A DNA stretch of 64,000 nucleotides, taken from Nepenthes gracilis. Taxonomy: Eukaryota > Streptophyta > Magnoliopsida > Caryophyllales > Nepenthaceae. Made by a program: the position numbers and the translations under genes. The DNA lies in assembly GCA_033239525.1 (NCBI GenBank), contig BSYO01000002.1:27076068-27140067 (forward strand), read 5' to 3'. Under the pieces are notes generated by a model. It did not search any database and was not told where the DNA came from. It was given only the letters and a program-made list of their open reading frames with translations. Below are positions 24,201 to 35,638 of the stretch, in pieces; positions within the stretch are counted from its first letter, which is position 1; the number at the start of each line of letters is the position of its first letter.

Positions 24201-24222
24201 TTAGCAACAGCAAGGAAGCCAT
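21210..24222 (-). pseudogene. CYP71-like cytochrome P450, copy A (exon 1 disrupted)
   Basis: P450s of this type are ER-anchored haem monooxygenases of plant specialised metabolism; the substrate cannot be told. Exon 1 (24222–23095) starts MASLLLLMEGG, with a hydrophobic anchor at about residues 11–31, a proline hinge (LPPSPPKLPLIGN) and the C-helix WRHIRK. It is then broken: after about 23557 the sequence changes frame and repeats a 300-bp internal segment (see 23205–23505). A 1261-bp GT–AG intron (23094–21834) follows. Exon 2 (21833–21210, 207 codons plus stop) is fully open, with the I-helix AAGTDTT, KETFRLHP (ExxR), FNPDRF and haem loop FGAGRRGCPG. Intact length by comparison with copy B would be 513 residues, normal for CYP71. 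Assembly error in exon 1 is possible. Confidence 0.85.
23205..23505 (-). repeat. Partial tandem duplication inside P450 exon 1, copy A
   Basis: Sequence from AGATCTAGGCGTTCTTC to TTAATAGCTCGAG occurs twice: about 23205–23505 and about 23508–23795. The left copy lacks many short pieces (roughly 6–30 bases) that the right copy and copy B retain. Unit 2 has this segment only once. This is either a local duplication with micro-deletions or a badly resolved assembly patch. Confidence 0.75.
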
Positions 24223-26241
24223 CAGCTAGTTTTCAGCACGTTCTGAGGAGACTTCAAACGCTAAGCTTTAATATCACCTCCGGATGAAAATATCAGCGTC
24301 GGCCTCAATCGTTAAACATTCTTTATTTTCAAATAAAGGTATTAAATGACTTGGATCGTTTTCAATACGACACCGTCTGTCATAGGATATCTCAAATATG
24401 GCCAAAATAAAAGGGCAACACTATTTTGGCATAGTCCATTTTATCACTATTTCTAAAAAAAAAAATGAATAGTAAAAAAGTTTAATTTACTATAAATATT
24501 TTATATTATTATTTATAAAATCATTTTATTTAATAAATGAGTATAATTTAATTAGTACTAATGATTAATTAAGTGAATAGAATTTAAAAGGCATCAAAAA
24601 TTAAAAATATAAGTGTTTCCTATTTGTGAAATTTATACTGTTGACCGTTAGTTGTTAAAATTTTATGTAAAATTATATTTTATATATTAAGAAATTTTTG
24701 GGTATTTTAAAATTTCAATTTTCATGTGCTGTATTTTTCTAATTTAGCTAAAATATTATAATATTTAAAAAGTAATTAACTAGTGTAATTGAGCCATTGG
24801 GTTGGTTATCTAATCAAACTGGTTTGGTCAATATTCTAATTTTTGTTGAATCTGTTTGTTTAGTTCCGGTTCGAATAATAACATATAGTCAGTTATTCAA
24901 ATTGTAAACATGTCCATCTATCGTATTAATATAAATCATATTTACTGATACGTATCAATATTAGATATTATATATAAAAATTATCATTTTTTTATTTCTT
25001 AAATATACCTAAATATAACTAACATTCTAAAATACTACCATCTTTAATTACTTGCTTGATTATCTTATTAGCTTGTTCAATTTTATCTATATTGATCCCT
25101 ATATCATTCTAATTATTAAAAAATATCTCAACTTTTAATCTATGTGTATTTTATATCATTATAAATTATGTAAATTCAGATTTTTAGAAGAATGAGGATT
25201 TATATAAATTCAGATTTTTAGAAGAATGAGGATTTTAATTATATCTGCAATACATAGATTTAAGTTTTTAAAGCAAATATAACTACGTATCGCTCTACTA
25301 CTAGTTCGGTGACTTTTTAAAATATATATTTGGATGTCAACTAATACTGATATCAAAAGATTTTGTTTACTAATATCAAAAGATTTTGTATTTGTCAGTA
25401 TTAATAAATTAATAATACTTTAATTTATTTGAAAGTTTTATCTGAATTTGAGGGCCATATATCTTTCAATGGGAATGTATTTGATATATCTTTAATATTC
25501 ATCATTAGATAAAAATTTAATAATAAAAATTAAGAAATATAAAATTATATATCGTATTTTTTATAAATTTATTTTATAATATTAATATTTATTAAATATT
25601 TAATTTGATAATAAAAATGTAAATAAAAAACTATTTAAATATTTTTTAATTTTTTTTATTTTCTTACATGATAAATGGCATAATACTGTCTACATAATGT
25701 GACTTATTTTTGCTTTCTGTCCACAAATCGCTAATGCAAAATTACAACTCAACGGGACCCACATTTGGAAAATGCCATAGCGGTAACCTTAATGCAGTGA
25801 TGGGACGGTTTCGGGGGTGTCCTTTGCCAGAGATGCAGCCGACCGTCCAACGTTGAATTAGGACTGTATCATTATATCGGACGATCTTAATTCATTTAAC
25901 GTGTAATATAATTTGAACCGTTTAATTTTAAATTTAATTAGACGATTCACGCACATTTAGCTTGTTTTATAATTTTATCTGTCTAATTTTAAATTTAATC
26001 GGACGATTGAGATTAGATATCATGATATAAGCTCGTGGTCGTCCAATTTTAAATTTAAACGGATGGCTGCGATTAAATATATTGATAATAAATCTTGGCC
26101 GTCCAATGCTGTAGATCCGACGACCACAATTTTAATATACAGTAACCTTAATATTTTGAACTGAAAGAGGAAGAACGACTGCCATTTTTGTTTTCTTCGT
26201 CTCCTCTCCTCTCTCCTCTCTCCTCTCTCCTCTCCTCTCCC
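24223..26241. other. P450 upstream region, unit 1
   Basis: AT-rich DNA matching 41635–42690 plus 54155–55006 in unit 2. It holds a short perfect tandem duplication at about 25170–25230 (an AGATTTTTAGAAGAATGAGG string twice) and another at about 25350–25392. No gene was seen. The right end is a (CTCTCC)n pyrimidine tract, the insertion site of the copia-type element. Confidence 0.7.
25817..26125. repeat. 60-bp quasi-palindrome array, unit 1
   Basis: Units begin near 25840, 25917, 25980, 26040 and 26099, about 60 bp apart. Core units read (C/T)CGT(C/T)(C/T)AA, an AT-rich palindromic centre (TTTTAAATTTAA), then (C/T)GGACGA or a close variant. The same array, more diverged, is at about 54690–54900. 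It lies between the P450 upstream region and a TC-rich leader. The role is unknown. Confidence 0.65.
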
Positions 26242-27009
26242 TTGGGGCAAATAGGGCCCGGATTTAACGCTCGGGAAAGACAAATGACCGAGAGGACAAA
26301 ACACTTGACAAATGGAGAATTCTAAAACGGACAGCAAAAAAGTAGATATAAAATCGGAGAAAAACACACCCAGTTTTAACGCGAAACCCCTCTCAGAATC
26401 AAGAAAAACCATGAGCAGAATACAAAGAAATCCACTGAAATGAATTCAAGCATAAACCTCAGAGACAGATCCATTACACACCGAAAAGCCGAAAGAGAAA
26501 AACTCCCTGAGCAAACCAAGATAACACTTTTCTTTTCACTCTACTTTTATCTTTGACTTTCTTTCACCATCAGGCACTCCTCCTTTCCTTCACACAAATC
26601 GCTTCTCACTCACACTCCAAAGAAAGGCGGCCCATATATATAGAGGATCGACTCCTAGGGGGACTGACCACCCTAGGAACTAGGGTAGAAGACCACGTCA
26701 CCTAACCCTGCAAAGGCAGGCAGACGCCCGGCTTGCAGTGGTGGCAGGCTTGAGATTTGGTACCTCCTACGTTTTCCAATCAGGGCAGGCCACCTACCAA
26801 CCTAACTCGTCGCGCACCCATGATGAAGTCAACGCATAGGCTTCAGAGTCCTCGTCCATGTCCTCAGCAACCTCTCGGACATGACGCCTCTAAGAGTCCT
26901 CGTCCAATTCTTCCAGCCACCCCGAGGATGGATGTTCTCGGCCCTTTCCAATGTCCATCGGCCTCCACATGTCCGTGGACACAAATGCCATAAGAGAGTG
27001 ACCCCAACA
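26242..27009 (-). repeat. Copia-type element LTR (3' on the minus strand)
   Basis: Matches 28572–29365 through most of its length, including a GACCGAGAGGACAAAACAC string and the terminal GTGACCCCAACA. Confidence 0.75.
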
Positions 27010-27179
27010 AACTTTCCCTCACGACTTTGTGAGGAACCTTCACCGTTGTTGGGCAACTGTCATCTCCTGCCTCCCAACAGCTTCCCCTGAATTTGAACTC
27101 CGACATCAACCTCTGCAAGCCTGAATGACACCTTCTTCTGCTCCACTGAGTTTGGAATAAACCCACTCCCCTTCAGCCT

Positions 27180-28534
27180 CCTTATCTCACCGGACTTATC
27201 CATTCTCCCTCGCACCCACCTGGGTCGACCTCTCTCGCCTCCCGGCCGTCCTCTCTCCGCCACCTTGACCAATGCCCCGTTAGTCACTCCGGCGGTTCTT
27301 TTGGCAAAGCAGTCTTCATCAGATACCGCCCTGATGTCCTACTTTCCCTTGCCATCACTGAGGCGCCTTTGGTGAGCTTCCACCGGCCGTCGTCAAACGC
27401 CGTCCTGAAGCCTTTCTCATTAAGTTTACTGGTTGAAATCACATTTAACCTCAGATCTAGGGTATGTCACACGCCCTCCAGCATGAGCGCATTTTCGTTA
27501 CTTGTCTTCAAGCAAACATCCCCAATGCCAACAACCCTAGACGAGCCACCGTTTCTCATCTTCAACACCCCGCAGCCAACGGGCGTATAACTCATGAAGT
27601 GGGACTTCCTTGGTATCACATGGTGTGAGGCTCCACTGTCGATCACCCAACTCGTCTCCTGGCATGGCCGACTCCATGCTTCCCCTGCATGGACCACCAG
27701 GAGGTCTCCACAGAAAGCAATGATCTTCGGATTATCAACCTGATCCTTTTTCTCCTGACAATCGCCTCTGCCCTCCTCGTCCTGCCTTCTCCATGGATGG
27801 GCCCCTATTTATGTGGCCTTTCTTGCCACAAAAGAAACAACTCCTTCCATCAAGCTTGCTCCACCACTGCTCCTCTCCATCCTCGCCACCTTATCTCGAT
27901 CAAATCTTCCTTGCCCCCCGACTCGTGTGGCCACAAGAAGATTTGGCCGAGAGCCCGAGGCTCACCGCTCCTCTCCGCCTTGACTGCTCATGGGCAGGAA
28001 GCTATGACCTCGTCCGGCCCGCGTGTCCTTCCCGAACAAGAACGCGCGGATGATATGATCGTGCGACGCCGCTAATGACGCCAGAATAACACCAACGCTT
28101 TGTCATCGCCCCGATCTTCTCATCAAAGGCCAACATCTGCGTCACCAACTGGTCAACTCGTCCAAGTGCTTCTCGAAGCACTCACCTTCCGACAACCGCA
28201 GGATATAGAACCCGCTTCTTCATGTGCAACCTAATTGTCAAGAACTTGGACTTGTACCGGCTTTCAAGCTTCTTCCCGACCTACTGGGTCCTGCATCGAG
28301 GACCTCCTAGAGTGTATCATTCCAAACACAACTTAATAGTGTCGGCTGGGAAGATCCTCTTGTCCTACCACTCGCCCCGGGACAGCCCGATTTCTCCTAC
28401 TTTTCTCTCGCCGTAAGATTTATCGTCCCTTCGCGGGTCAAAATATTCCTCACCCTTTCCTGCCAAAGGATGAAATTATTTTACCTATTGAACTGCTCCA
28501 CACTAAACGACCTATTCTTCGCCAACGACGCCAT
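27180..28534 (-). pseudogene. Copia-type gag and protease
   Basis: Starts at ATG 28534 (MASLAKNRSFSVEQFN), followed by an in-frame stop and NNFILWQERVRNIL, the usual W-containing N-terminal block of copia gag. A zinc knuckle (CFFCGKKGHI, about 27845–27806) lacks its fourth ligand. The protease (27697 to about 27467) is clear: WVIDSGASHHV with the active-site DSGA, then a GVLKMRNGG block and a VVGIGDVCLKTSN block. The pre-integrase stretch (DIPDLRLNVIST, DDGRWKLTKG) continues to about 27300 and then degenerates before the LTR. Several stops and frame changes break it. Confidence 0.75.
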
Positions 28535-28571
28535 CTAACCGACGATTCACGAACCAGTCTCTGATACCACT

Positions 28572-29365
28572 TGTTGGGGGCAAACGGGACGTTCGGATAG
28601 AATGCTCGAAAAATGCAATGACCGAGAGGACAAAACACTCGAACAGCGAGAGAGCTCTCGAACGGACAGCCAAAAGTAGAGATAAAAATCGAGAGAAAAT
28701 ACACCAATTTTAACGTGGAAATCCTTCTGTAACCGAAGGAAAAAACCACGGAAGTAAAGTCTACAGCAAATCTACTATGTGAAATGGGTTACAAACCTCC
28801 AAGATGGAGTATCCGCTACACACCCGAGAAGTCAAAGAGAAAAACTCTCTGGAGCAAACCAAGAAAATACTTTTTTCTTTTCACTCTCTATTTTTCTCTT
28901 TGACTTTCTCTCACCGGTGGTGCACTCCCCTCCTTTCTTTCACACAGATTGCTCTCACTTTCACTCCAGCAAGCAGCCCATATATTTCAAGGACTGACCC
29001 TAGAGGGGCAGCCAGCCACCCTAGGAACAGGGTGGAAGACCACGCCGCCTAGCCCTGCAAAGGCAAGCGCACGCCCGGCGTACAGTGGTGGCAGACTTTG
29101 GATTTGGCGCCTCCTGAGTTTTTCAATCAGGGCAGGCTACCTTCTCACCTAACTTGTAGCAGACCTATAGTAGAAGTCAATACCTAGGCTTCAGAATCCT
29201 TGTCCATGTCCTCAGCAACTTTTTGAACATGTCGCCTCTGAAGAGTCCTCGTCCAATTCTTCCAACCACCCTGAGGACGGATATTCTCGGCTCTTTCTAA
29301 AAATCTGCGTCCATCTGCCTCCACATATCCGTGGACACAAATGCCACAAGAGAGTGACCCCAACA
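28572..29365 (-). repeat. Copia-type element LTR (5' on the minus strand)
   Basis: Begins TGTTGGGGGCAAAC and ends GACCCCAACA. The primer-binding site TGGTATCAGAGAC (28569–28557) lies 2 nt beyond it on the minus strand. Confidence 0.8.
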
Positions 29366-29370
29366 CTCTC

Positions 29371-29442
29371 CAATCTTCATATTCGAATGAGAAGCAAGCT
29401 TTTTTCTATTCGAAGTCACCGCCGCTGCAGTCGGCGATGGAC
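29371..29442 (+). other. Duplicated gene leader ending at its start codon
   Basis: Matches 55007–55076: AATCTTCATATTCGAATGAG, then GCAGTCGGCGATGGAC. The ATG is at 29437–29439, and similarity ends 3 bases after it. This is the truncated right end of duplication unit 1. Confidence 0.7.
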
Positions 29443-29453
29443 CTCATCATTCG
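29443..29453. other. Junction of the 25-kb tandem duplication
   Basis: To the left the sequence matches 55071–55076; to the right (from 29453, GAGGCCAATTCCTTCC) it matches 4467 onward. About 10 bases of filler lie between. With its flanks, the filler (CCTCATCATTCG) matches CCTCATCACTCG at 4567–4578 in 11 of 12 positions, which suggests a filler copied during end joining. Confidence 0.7.
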
Positions 29454-29459
29454 AGGCCA

Positions 29460-30190
29460 ATTCCTTCCTCAGAGGCCATACAAGTTATCCGCATGGTAGC
29501 GCCGGCGCTCCGAGAATCAAAGGCGGCTGGCAGGGAAACCGAGGACTCAACAACCTCATCACTGCTCGCGACACAAGTTGATGTCATCCCAAGATTTTAC
29601 CCTCCAACGCTCGGAGCAATGTCGGCCGCCCCTATCAAGTCCTTATCACTTCCTCCAACTGGAGATTCCTGTCCCTCAACAATTTATACTGAATTTGCTG
29701 AAACTTCAATGTTCTTTCAAGAGATGCAATCTTCCCTTGGCCTCAGCAAGCTTAGCCTCCAAGCGTTTGTTGTCCTCAACAAAGGCCCTGGAAGCTTTCA
29801 GTTCTATACAAGCTTGGGCAACCTCAGTAATAATTATGCCAAAACCACTAGCCATTTCCTGAAGTTGCGAAAATCAAGGCAGGTCGGTGAGACATAGACA
29901 AGAGAAAACAAAGTCAAGAGTAACGTGAGAAAGTACCTTGGCCACAAAAGAGCTCCCCAAAGTGATCTCATCTCTGAGGACCTCAGGCTCCTCGGGCCTT
30001 CACCGACCCTACCACGCGCCACAAAACCTCGCCCGACCTTGGGTGCGGGAGCATGATGTCTAAGGCTCGGGGGCTCCACCGCCAGTGCGATCCTCGACCC
30101 CACCTGACTTCAGCCAGCAAGAAAAGTCCTAGCACCGTCCTCGACCCCATGCTCTTCAAAGGCCGCGAGAGAAGTTATAGTCGGGCTTCC
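29460..30190 (-). pseudogene. Antisense gene of Element I, second copy
   Basis: The splice pattern is kept here: exon 1 ends at 29937, the intron is 29936–29858 (79 bp, GTACTT…CTTCAG), and exon 2 begins in phase as GAA ATG GCT (EMASGFG), followed by ITEVAQACIELKAS and a coiled-coil-like stretch. The CAA codon that became a stop in the first copy is intact. Exon 1 upstream of about 30000 is damaged by clustered small deletions, so the frame is not continuous. No database family was recognised. Confidence 0.5.
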
Positions 30191-30677
30191 CAAGGCAACG
30201 TCAGCCCAATTTATTGCGCATTCAATGTGCTGCAGTGGCCCAAACGGCGACGCAGATCAATTCTCGGACTAAAGGGAAGGTCTTGGATGCTCCTTCGTCA
30301 GGCTTTTGGCTTCAAAGTACCCGAGGACATTCGTTGGCCTCGGGCTATGTGTGAAGATGGCCACCATCTAGAGATGCCCAGCAATGCTCAGAATCCAAAA
30401 CTTTCTCGAACACTTGGACAAGGCCGTTAGCCTCAAAACTTCCCTGGACTTCTTTGTTGGCATGTCCTTGGACTTTTGGGTTCCAAACAGTATCCACGGA
30501 CATTCACAATAAAGAAGAAAGGAACGAGCAACAAAGACAGGCAACAACTAAACAGCAAGCGCAGTGCAAAGGCACAAGTAGGCTACCACTGGAGAAGGCC
30601 CTCCCAAGAGAATCGACTGCATCGAATAAACATGTCAAACAGTTAAAGTTCTCAAATCCTTTGGCATGAAGAGTCAG

Positions 30678-31684
30678 TGATAGGTCCCAGTATCCGGGGC
30701 TCAAAAAGAGCGGCCCAAAAATTGAGCCCATGTCCCAAGAGGCCCACTAGACTGATTTGGCCCAAGAACAATGACCCACGTCCCGGGAGGCCCAAGTAGC
30801 TAAAGCGGTCCAAGAGACTAACCTAGCCTAGGAGGCTCGAAGACATCGTAAGGGACCACACAGTTTCCAACAAAGACCTGAGGACACGACTCTGAAAGTC
30901 CGAAGACTCCTCGCTGACCGAGGCCTTCAGATGAAGACCGAGTACGTTTGCTACCAAAATGTAGGTGGACTGGGAAAAGGCCAAGAACCTTCATGAAGGA
31001 CACAGACGATAAAAGGTCTCAGACGGTACGACCAAGGGTGCCAGTTCAAATGTTTTACTTTTGTCAAGGAATACGCAATCTCTATACACGCCACCTACCC
31101 AGGGAATGATGGCTTCCGGCGCATGCGTGATGTGACATCTCACAGAATCAGACTGTAAGCATGCCACCTCTCTAACACGGCAAAGCAACCATGTAGATTT
31201 GGTAATTGGAGGGCCTATACACGCCAAGCCATGTGGGTATCCCATGTAGGACATCCAAACCCCTATATAAACCCTAAATGTGCCCCAAACAGGGAGGCTA
31301 AATCTTCCTTTTTACTAAGATATTAAGACACACAAAGAGACAGATAGGGAATTTTCTTCCTTTGAGTGTAATCAACAAGCATCCAGAAAGCCTTGAGCTT
31401 CACATGCGCTCCACCCCCTTGTACTCACCCAAGAGAATAATGGAATCATTCCCGGACCCAGAGTCTCGTGATTTTTTTCTCTTGTTTAAGAGAGAATTTT
31501 TCACGTAAAATCTCGTGTGTTATCACCCCCTTCCCCTCTCTCCTTGCCTTCAAAACCACATCCACTAATCTAAAAGGATAACCATTTATTCTGTGTTGCC
31601 CGAGTTTCGTTCGAGTGCGCCCGAAGATCCACAAACTCACTAGGATTTTTATCCGTAAGGCGACCAGAATTCAAGAACGCAACA
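30678..31684 (+). repeat. Element I LTR, unit 2
   Basis: About 1.01 kb, TG…CA ended, followed by AGTTCAAAATTAACTT exactly as at 6728. It is the duplicate of 5696–6727, not an independent insertion. Confidence 0.8.
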
Positions 31685-33018
31685 AGTTCAAAATTAACTT
31701 AATTTGCTATTTAATCTACACTTTAATTTATGGTCTAAATATCCTAATCCAATCCATCAATACATGCAAACTTATTAGGCTTAAATATTTAACATCTATT
31801 TAATTTTTAAACAGCTAATATGTTAACTAATTTATCAATTTATTAATTTTTTAATATGATTATTGTAATTAATTTGATAATTTATTCTTATAAAATACTA
31901 AAAATTAAAAATATTTAAAATATTACAACATATACAAAATTACTGTTGTTTTATCTCATAGCTATGCTTAGATGTAACTTACATTCTAAACTACTATCAT
32001 CTTTAATTATTTACTTGCTTATCTTATGAGATTGTTTAATTTTATCAATATTTATTCCTATATTATTCTAATTATTAAAAAATATCTCAACTTTTAATCT
32101 ATATATGTTTTATATCATTATAAATTATATAAACTCAGATTTTTTGAAGAATGAGGATTTTGATTATATCTATAATGCTTATATTTAAGTTTTTAAAGCA
32201 AATATAACTAAGTGTTGATCTGCCACTGATACGATAATATTTTAATATATTTTTTTATATCAATTAATATCAATATCGAGCATTTTACATTTCTCACTAT
32301 TAATTAATTGATAGCACTGTAATGCATTCGAAATTTTCATCCGAATTTGAGGGCCAAACATCTTTCAACTGGGATGTATTTGACCTATCTTTAATATCTA
32401 TTATTGAAAAAAATCAATAGTAAAGATTGAGAAATATAAAATTATATATCCTAGTTTTTATAAATTTTTATTATATCAATATTTATTAAATATTTTAGTA
32501 TAATAATAAAAATAAACTATTTAAATAATTTTTAAAAATATTTTATTTTATTTGTTATTGTTTTTCATTTATCATAAATCGCATAATGCTATGTGCATGC
32601 ACCTATCCCGAATTCGCTACATCATGTGACTTATTTTTGTCAGCTGTCCACGTCGCTATAGCAAAATTACAGCTCAATGGGACCCACGTTTGGGAAAATT
32701 ACATAGCGGTAACAACCATATTAGTGATGGGTCGGGGATGCTTCGTCCTTTTCATTTATTTATTTATTTTTTATTTTATTATAGATTTTATTTAAAAAGT
32801 AAAAAAAATAAAAAATTGGACGAAATATCTACTCTGAGGAACAAAATTCCCTAATAATACGACAGTGGTCCCAAATCAACAAAGTAGCAAAATTATTAAC
32901 ATTCTTTAGAAGGAAAAAAAAGGCTACCTAGCCGACTAAAATTTATTTAATATTAAATTTTATAATATATAATTAAAATATAAAATTAATACAGAAATCA
33001 AAGATAAAGAAAAATTAG
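31685..33018. repeat. AT-rich block, unit 2 copy of 6728–8051
   Basis: Closely matches 6728–8051 with scattered substitutions and small indels. No gene was seen. Confidence 0.7.
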
Positions 33019-33949
33019 CAATGGAGATAGTAAAAGTAAACTGACCCAAAAGGACGGTTAACCCAAAAGAAATATAGTCAACTGATTCTGAGGATAGTCA
33101 ATGTCTCCATTAATCCAAAGTATTCGGTTGGCCGGGCATGGTACAGACTGGGCCATTCAATCCAAGCCAGACAGCCCACGGCACCGATTCTCCCGCGCAT
33201 TAGAGATTACCTACCTTAATCGATCAAAATCGAATACCTCACTTCGGATCAAAACTCCCGGAGGAAAAAAGAAGCCTCAAATCGTCAAGACATCTCTCAT
33301 GAAAACCCCAACATTTGCCTCATACAACATCTCTACAGAAAAGAAAGTAATCTCTCCGACCGATCACGATTGCCATAAATAGCATCAACAACTTTCTCTC
33401 CGGCTAGCAAAAATTTCCTCGAGGCAACTGGTAGTCAGTTTTACCGCCCAAGCGAGGCTAAGAGGATTTCAGGACTATATAAAACCCTCGAGATAGACTT
33501 TAAAGATATGCTCTCTTGAGTTTTCACATCAACTCTTACAGGCAATTAAGCAAAATCTTGAGCGGCCTTTCCTCTCTCTCTTTCCAAATCTTGAGAATTT
33601 TCTCACGATTCTCACCTCCACCACGCCAGAGCAGCTCTCCACGAATACATCACCACAAAGTCGTCCCACGACGAGCGCAACTTTTATGTCAGAGTCAACC
33701 CCCACTCCCGTGCATTATTCTTGCATTTACTCATCTTTTTATTTTTCATAAAAAATAACTGATTTGAATATTGAAAGATAAATAAAGGGGCGAGTCTCAC
33801 TATTTTTCTCTGACATCTTGTCTTCGATTGTGGTGCGCATAATCTAGATTCGGAGCTACCAATCCAGATCCATTTCAATTCGACCCGAAGAGGAATATCA
33901 ATCAAATTTCTGAACTCAACAATAACACGGATCTCGCGGACACATCAAA
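33019..33949 (+). mobile_element. Solo-LTR-like insertion (unit 2 copy)
   Basis: Matches 8052–8975 with a better TATA box, TATATAAAA at 33476–33484. It is missing at the related empty sites 36312/36313 and 59797/59798. It was inherited by duplication from the same insertion as in unit 1. Confidence 0.65.
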
Positions 33950-35597
33950 GTTTAACTATTTTTTGAGAAAAGTATAGTCATGGAAAAAAGATGATCAATC
34001 TGACTTAATATTGCTTGGATTATAATTCTTTAAATAAATATATAGTTTTATTTTTAATTTGAATTTGAAATTTAGATTCTGACTTGAGAGGTCTCGGAGC
34101 AAGCTATTAGATTTTTTAATACTGATTTCACATATCATAAATCGAAATGAGAGTTTAGGAGATCGAGACTAACCCTTTAGGTTAGCATTTAATACTTAAA
34201 TCAATAAATGATTCTAATGATTGAGTTAAAAAGAAAGAAAAGTGAAAAACAATGCTTCGAGATTATTTTTTTGGGAGGATATATTCCGAATGATAAGTTT
34301 TTAACATCTTTGTGCAAGCTAAGTATTGTGAGACCGATGTTGAATTTTAGATGTTGTAGTAATCAACAAATAATTGAATATTATAAAATTTTGATCTATA
34401 TGGAAGATGCTAGATCATTAGATATGAGATGCTTTGATCATACAATTAAGATGTCCTTGATCCAAATATGTTATTGCTATGTTAAGAGTCTTTGTACTTG
34501 TAAGGCACAGGACCTATTATGTGGCCAGCTCAATAATCTCCATTACTGACCCTTTTTCTTTTGAGGTGTTAATGACAATTGATCAATAGTCGATTTGGTT
34601 ATGAGGGGTAAGGGCCTTTAGTATTAACCGTCGTGTCTATAAATGTAATTTGATGGGAATAACTATCATGTTATTGATAAAATTTATATAATGGTTAGAC
34701 CATTTAATTCACAATCAACGTAGTGTCTCAATTAATGCATAATCATATCTATTTAGAAAAATATAATAATTAGCAATAATATTATAAATATGCTTATTTA
34801 TTCTGAACAAAATAGAAAAAGAGTTATCAAAATAGTAAGTATAGAATTCTAACTCTCTAAACACTTAAAAATTTTAAAAATATCAGAGTAATGCCCCCCA
34901 GTTCTAAACTCTCTCTATTTTTCATCCCATCCTTTTATCATCGTTCCATTTCAAATAAATATTTCTTATTTGAATGTTAAAGGATATTTTGGAGGTAAAT
35001 TTCATATCCTTTGACCCTTTATAAATTATTGTAGTGAGTAAAATTTAAATTTGAACCTTCGAAGATTTATTTTGACTCTATTCGAACGATTATCTTGACC
35101 CAAAGTATGCATAATTAATGTTATCTGTGGGAACATTATCAAGCCATTTATTCTTACCTAATCAAGATTACACTAATAAAAAAAATCCTCCTTTTCCTTT
35201 GATAAAATAAAAATAGCGAATAAGTAAGTACATAAACAATCGAGATAGCTGCCAAATGATATCCCATCTCATGGCTTCATCCCAAATGAGGGTAGCCATG
35301 GGAAGTTTACCTATCATCAAATCCTAACATCAGGCCCTTGACTACCAAGATATGTAACATGTTTAAGATACTAAAATCCTTATAAAACAATATTGATAGC
35401 CAAATTCATAAGACAGAGATTGTCCACTTGTATGTGTCAACCTTAAGAAGAAGATCAAAATGCAAGAAAATCATCTTGAAGGGAGCCCACCATAGTCAAA
35501 AATTCTGAAGGCTCACAAGACACCCATCCACGTTACATCTTCCCAATTCAAAGGATGCTCAAACTCCTAAGCTAGGTAAAAGAGTTCAAAGTAATGG
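33950..35597. repeat. AT-rich block, unit 2 copy of 8976–10622
   Basis: Closely matches unit 1 up to GTAATGG at about 35597, where the two units part. Unit 1 continues into the degenerate gypsy element, unit 2 into a P450 start. The 113-codon open frame at 34208–34549 is not supported as a gene. Confidence 0.65.
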
Positions 35598-35599
35598 CA

Positions 35600-35638
35600 G
35601 CCCAGATTTTCTTCGATTGGCCACTGTAGGGAAGCCAT
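35600..35638 (-). pseudogene. P450 5' stub (third P450 copy)
   Basis: On the minus strand ATG at 35638 reads MASLQWPIEE, matching the P450 copy B start MASLQLLMEE, then stops matching near 35600. The DNA beyond the ATG (35639 to about 36150) also follows the P450 upstream region, for example AATAAATGAG(C/T)ATAATTTGATT. A third P450 therefore once lay here and only the first dozen or so codons remain. Confidence 0.65.

Larger units (their letters stand above)
26242..29365 (-). mobile_element. Copia-type gag–protease element
   Basis: Direct repeats of about 0.77–0.79 kb (26242–27009 and 28572–29365) begin (T)TGGGGGCAAA and end GACCCCAACA. On the minus strand the right LTR is followed by TGGTATCAGAGAC (28569–28557), the classic primer site complementary to initiator tRNA-Met. 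The interior is gag and protease only, with no integrase, RT or RNase H, so it is non-autonomous or deleted. CTCTC follows the right LTR and also occurs at the left edge, consistent with a 5-bp target duplication inside a CTCTCC tract. Unit 2 has the uninterrupted site at about 55006. Confidence 0.8.
29453..31684 (+). mobile_element. Partial second copy of Element I (antisense gene + 3' LTR)
   Basis: Corresponds to 4467–6727. It starts inside the antisense gene at the duplication junction and ends with a complete LTR (30678–31684, TGATAGGTC…GCAACA, TATATAAA at 31264–31271). Relative to 5696–6727 this LTR lacks a short block near 30766. A patch at about 30000–30110 is full of small deletions compared with 5020–5130, while both sides are nearly identical. 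Confidence 0.8.

Noticed and set aside
27689..28075. 128-codon plus-strand open frame
   Set aside because: It lies opposite the copia-type gag zinc knuckle and protease, which carry family motifs.
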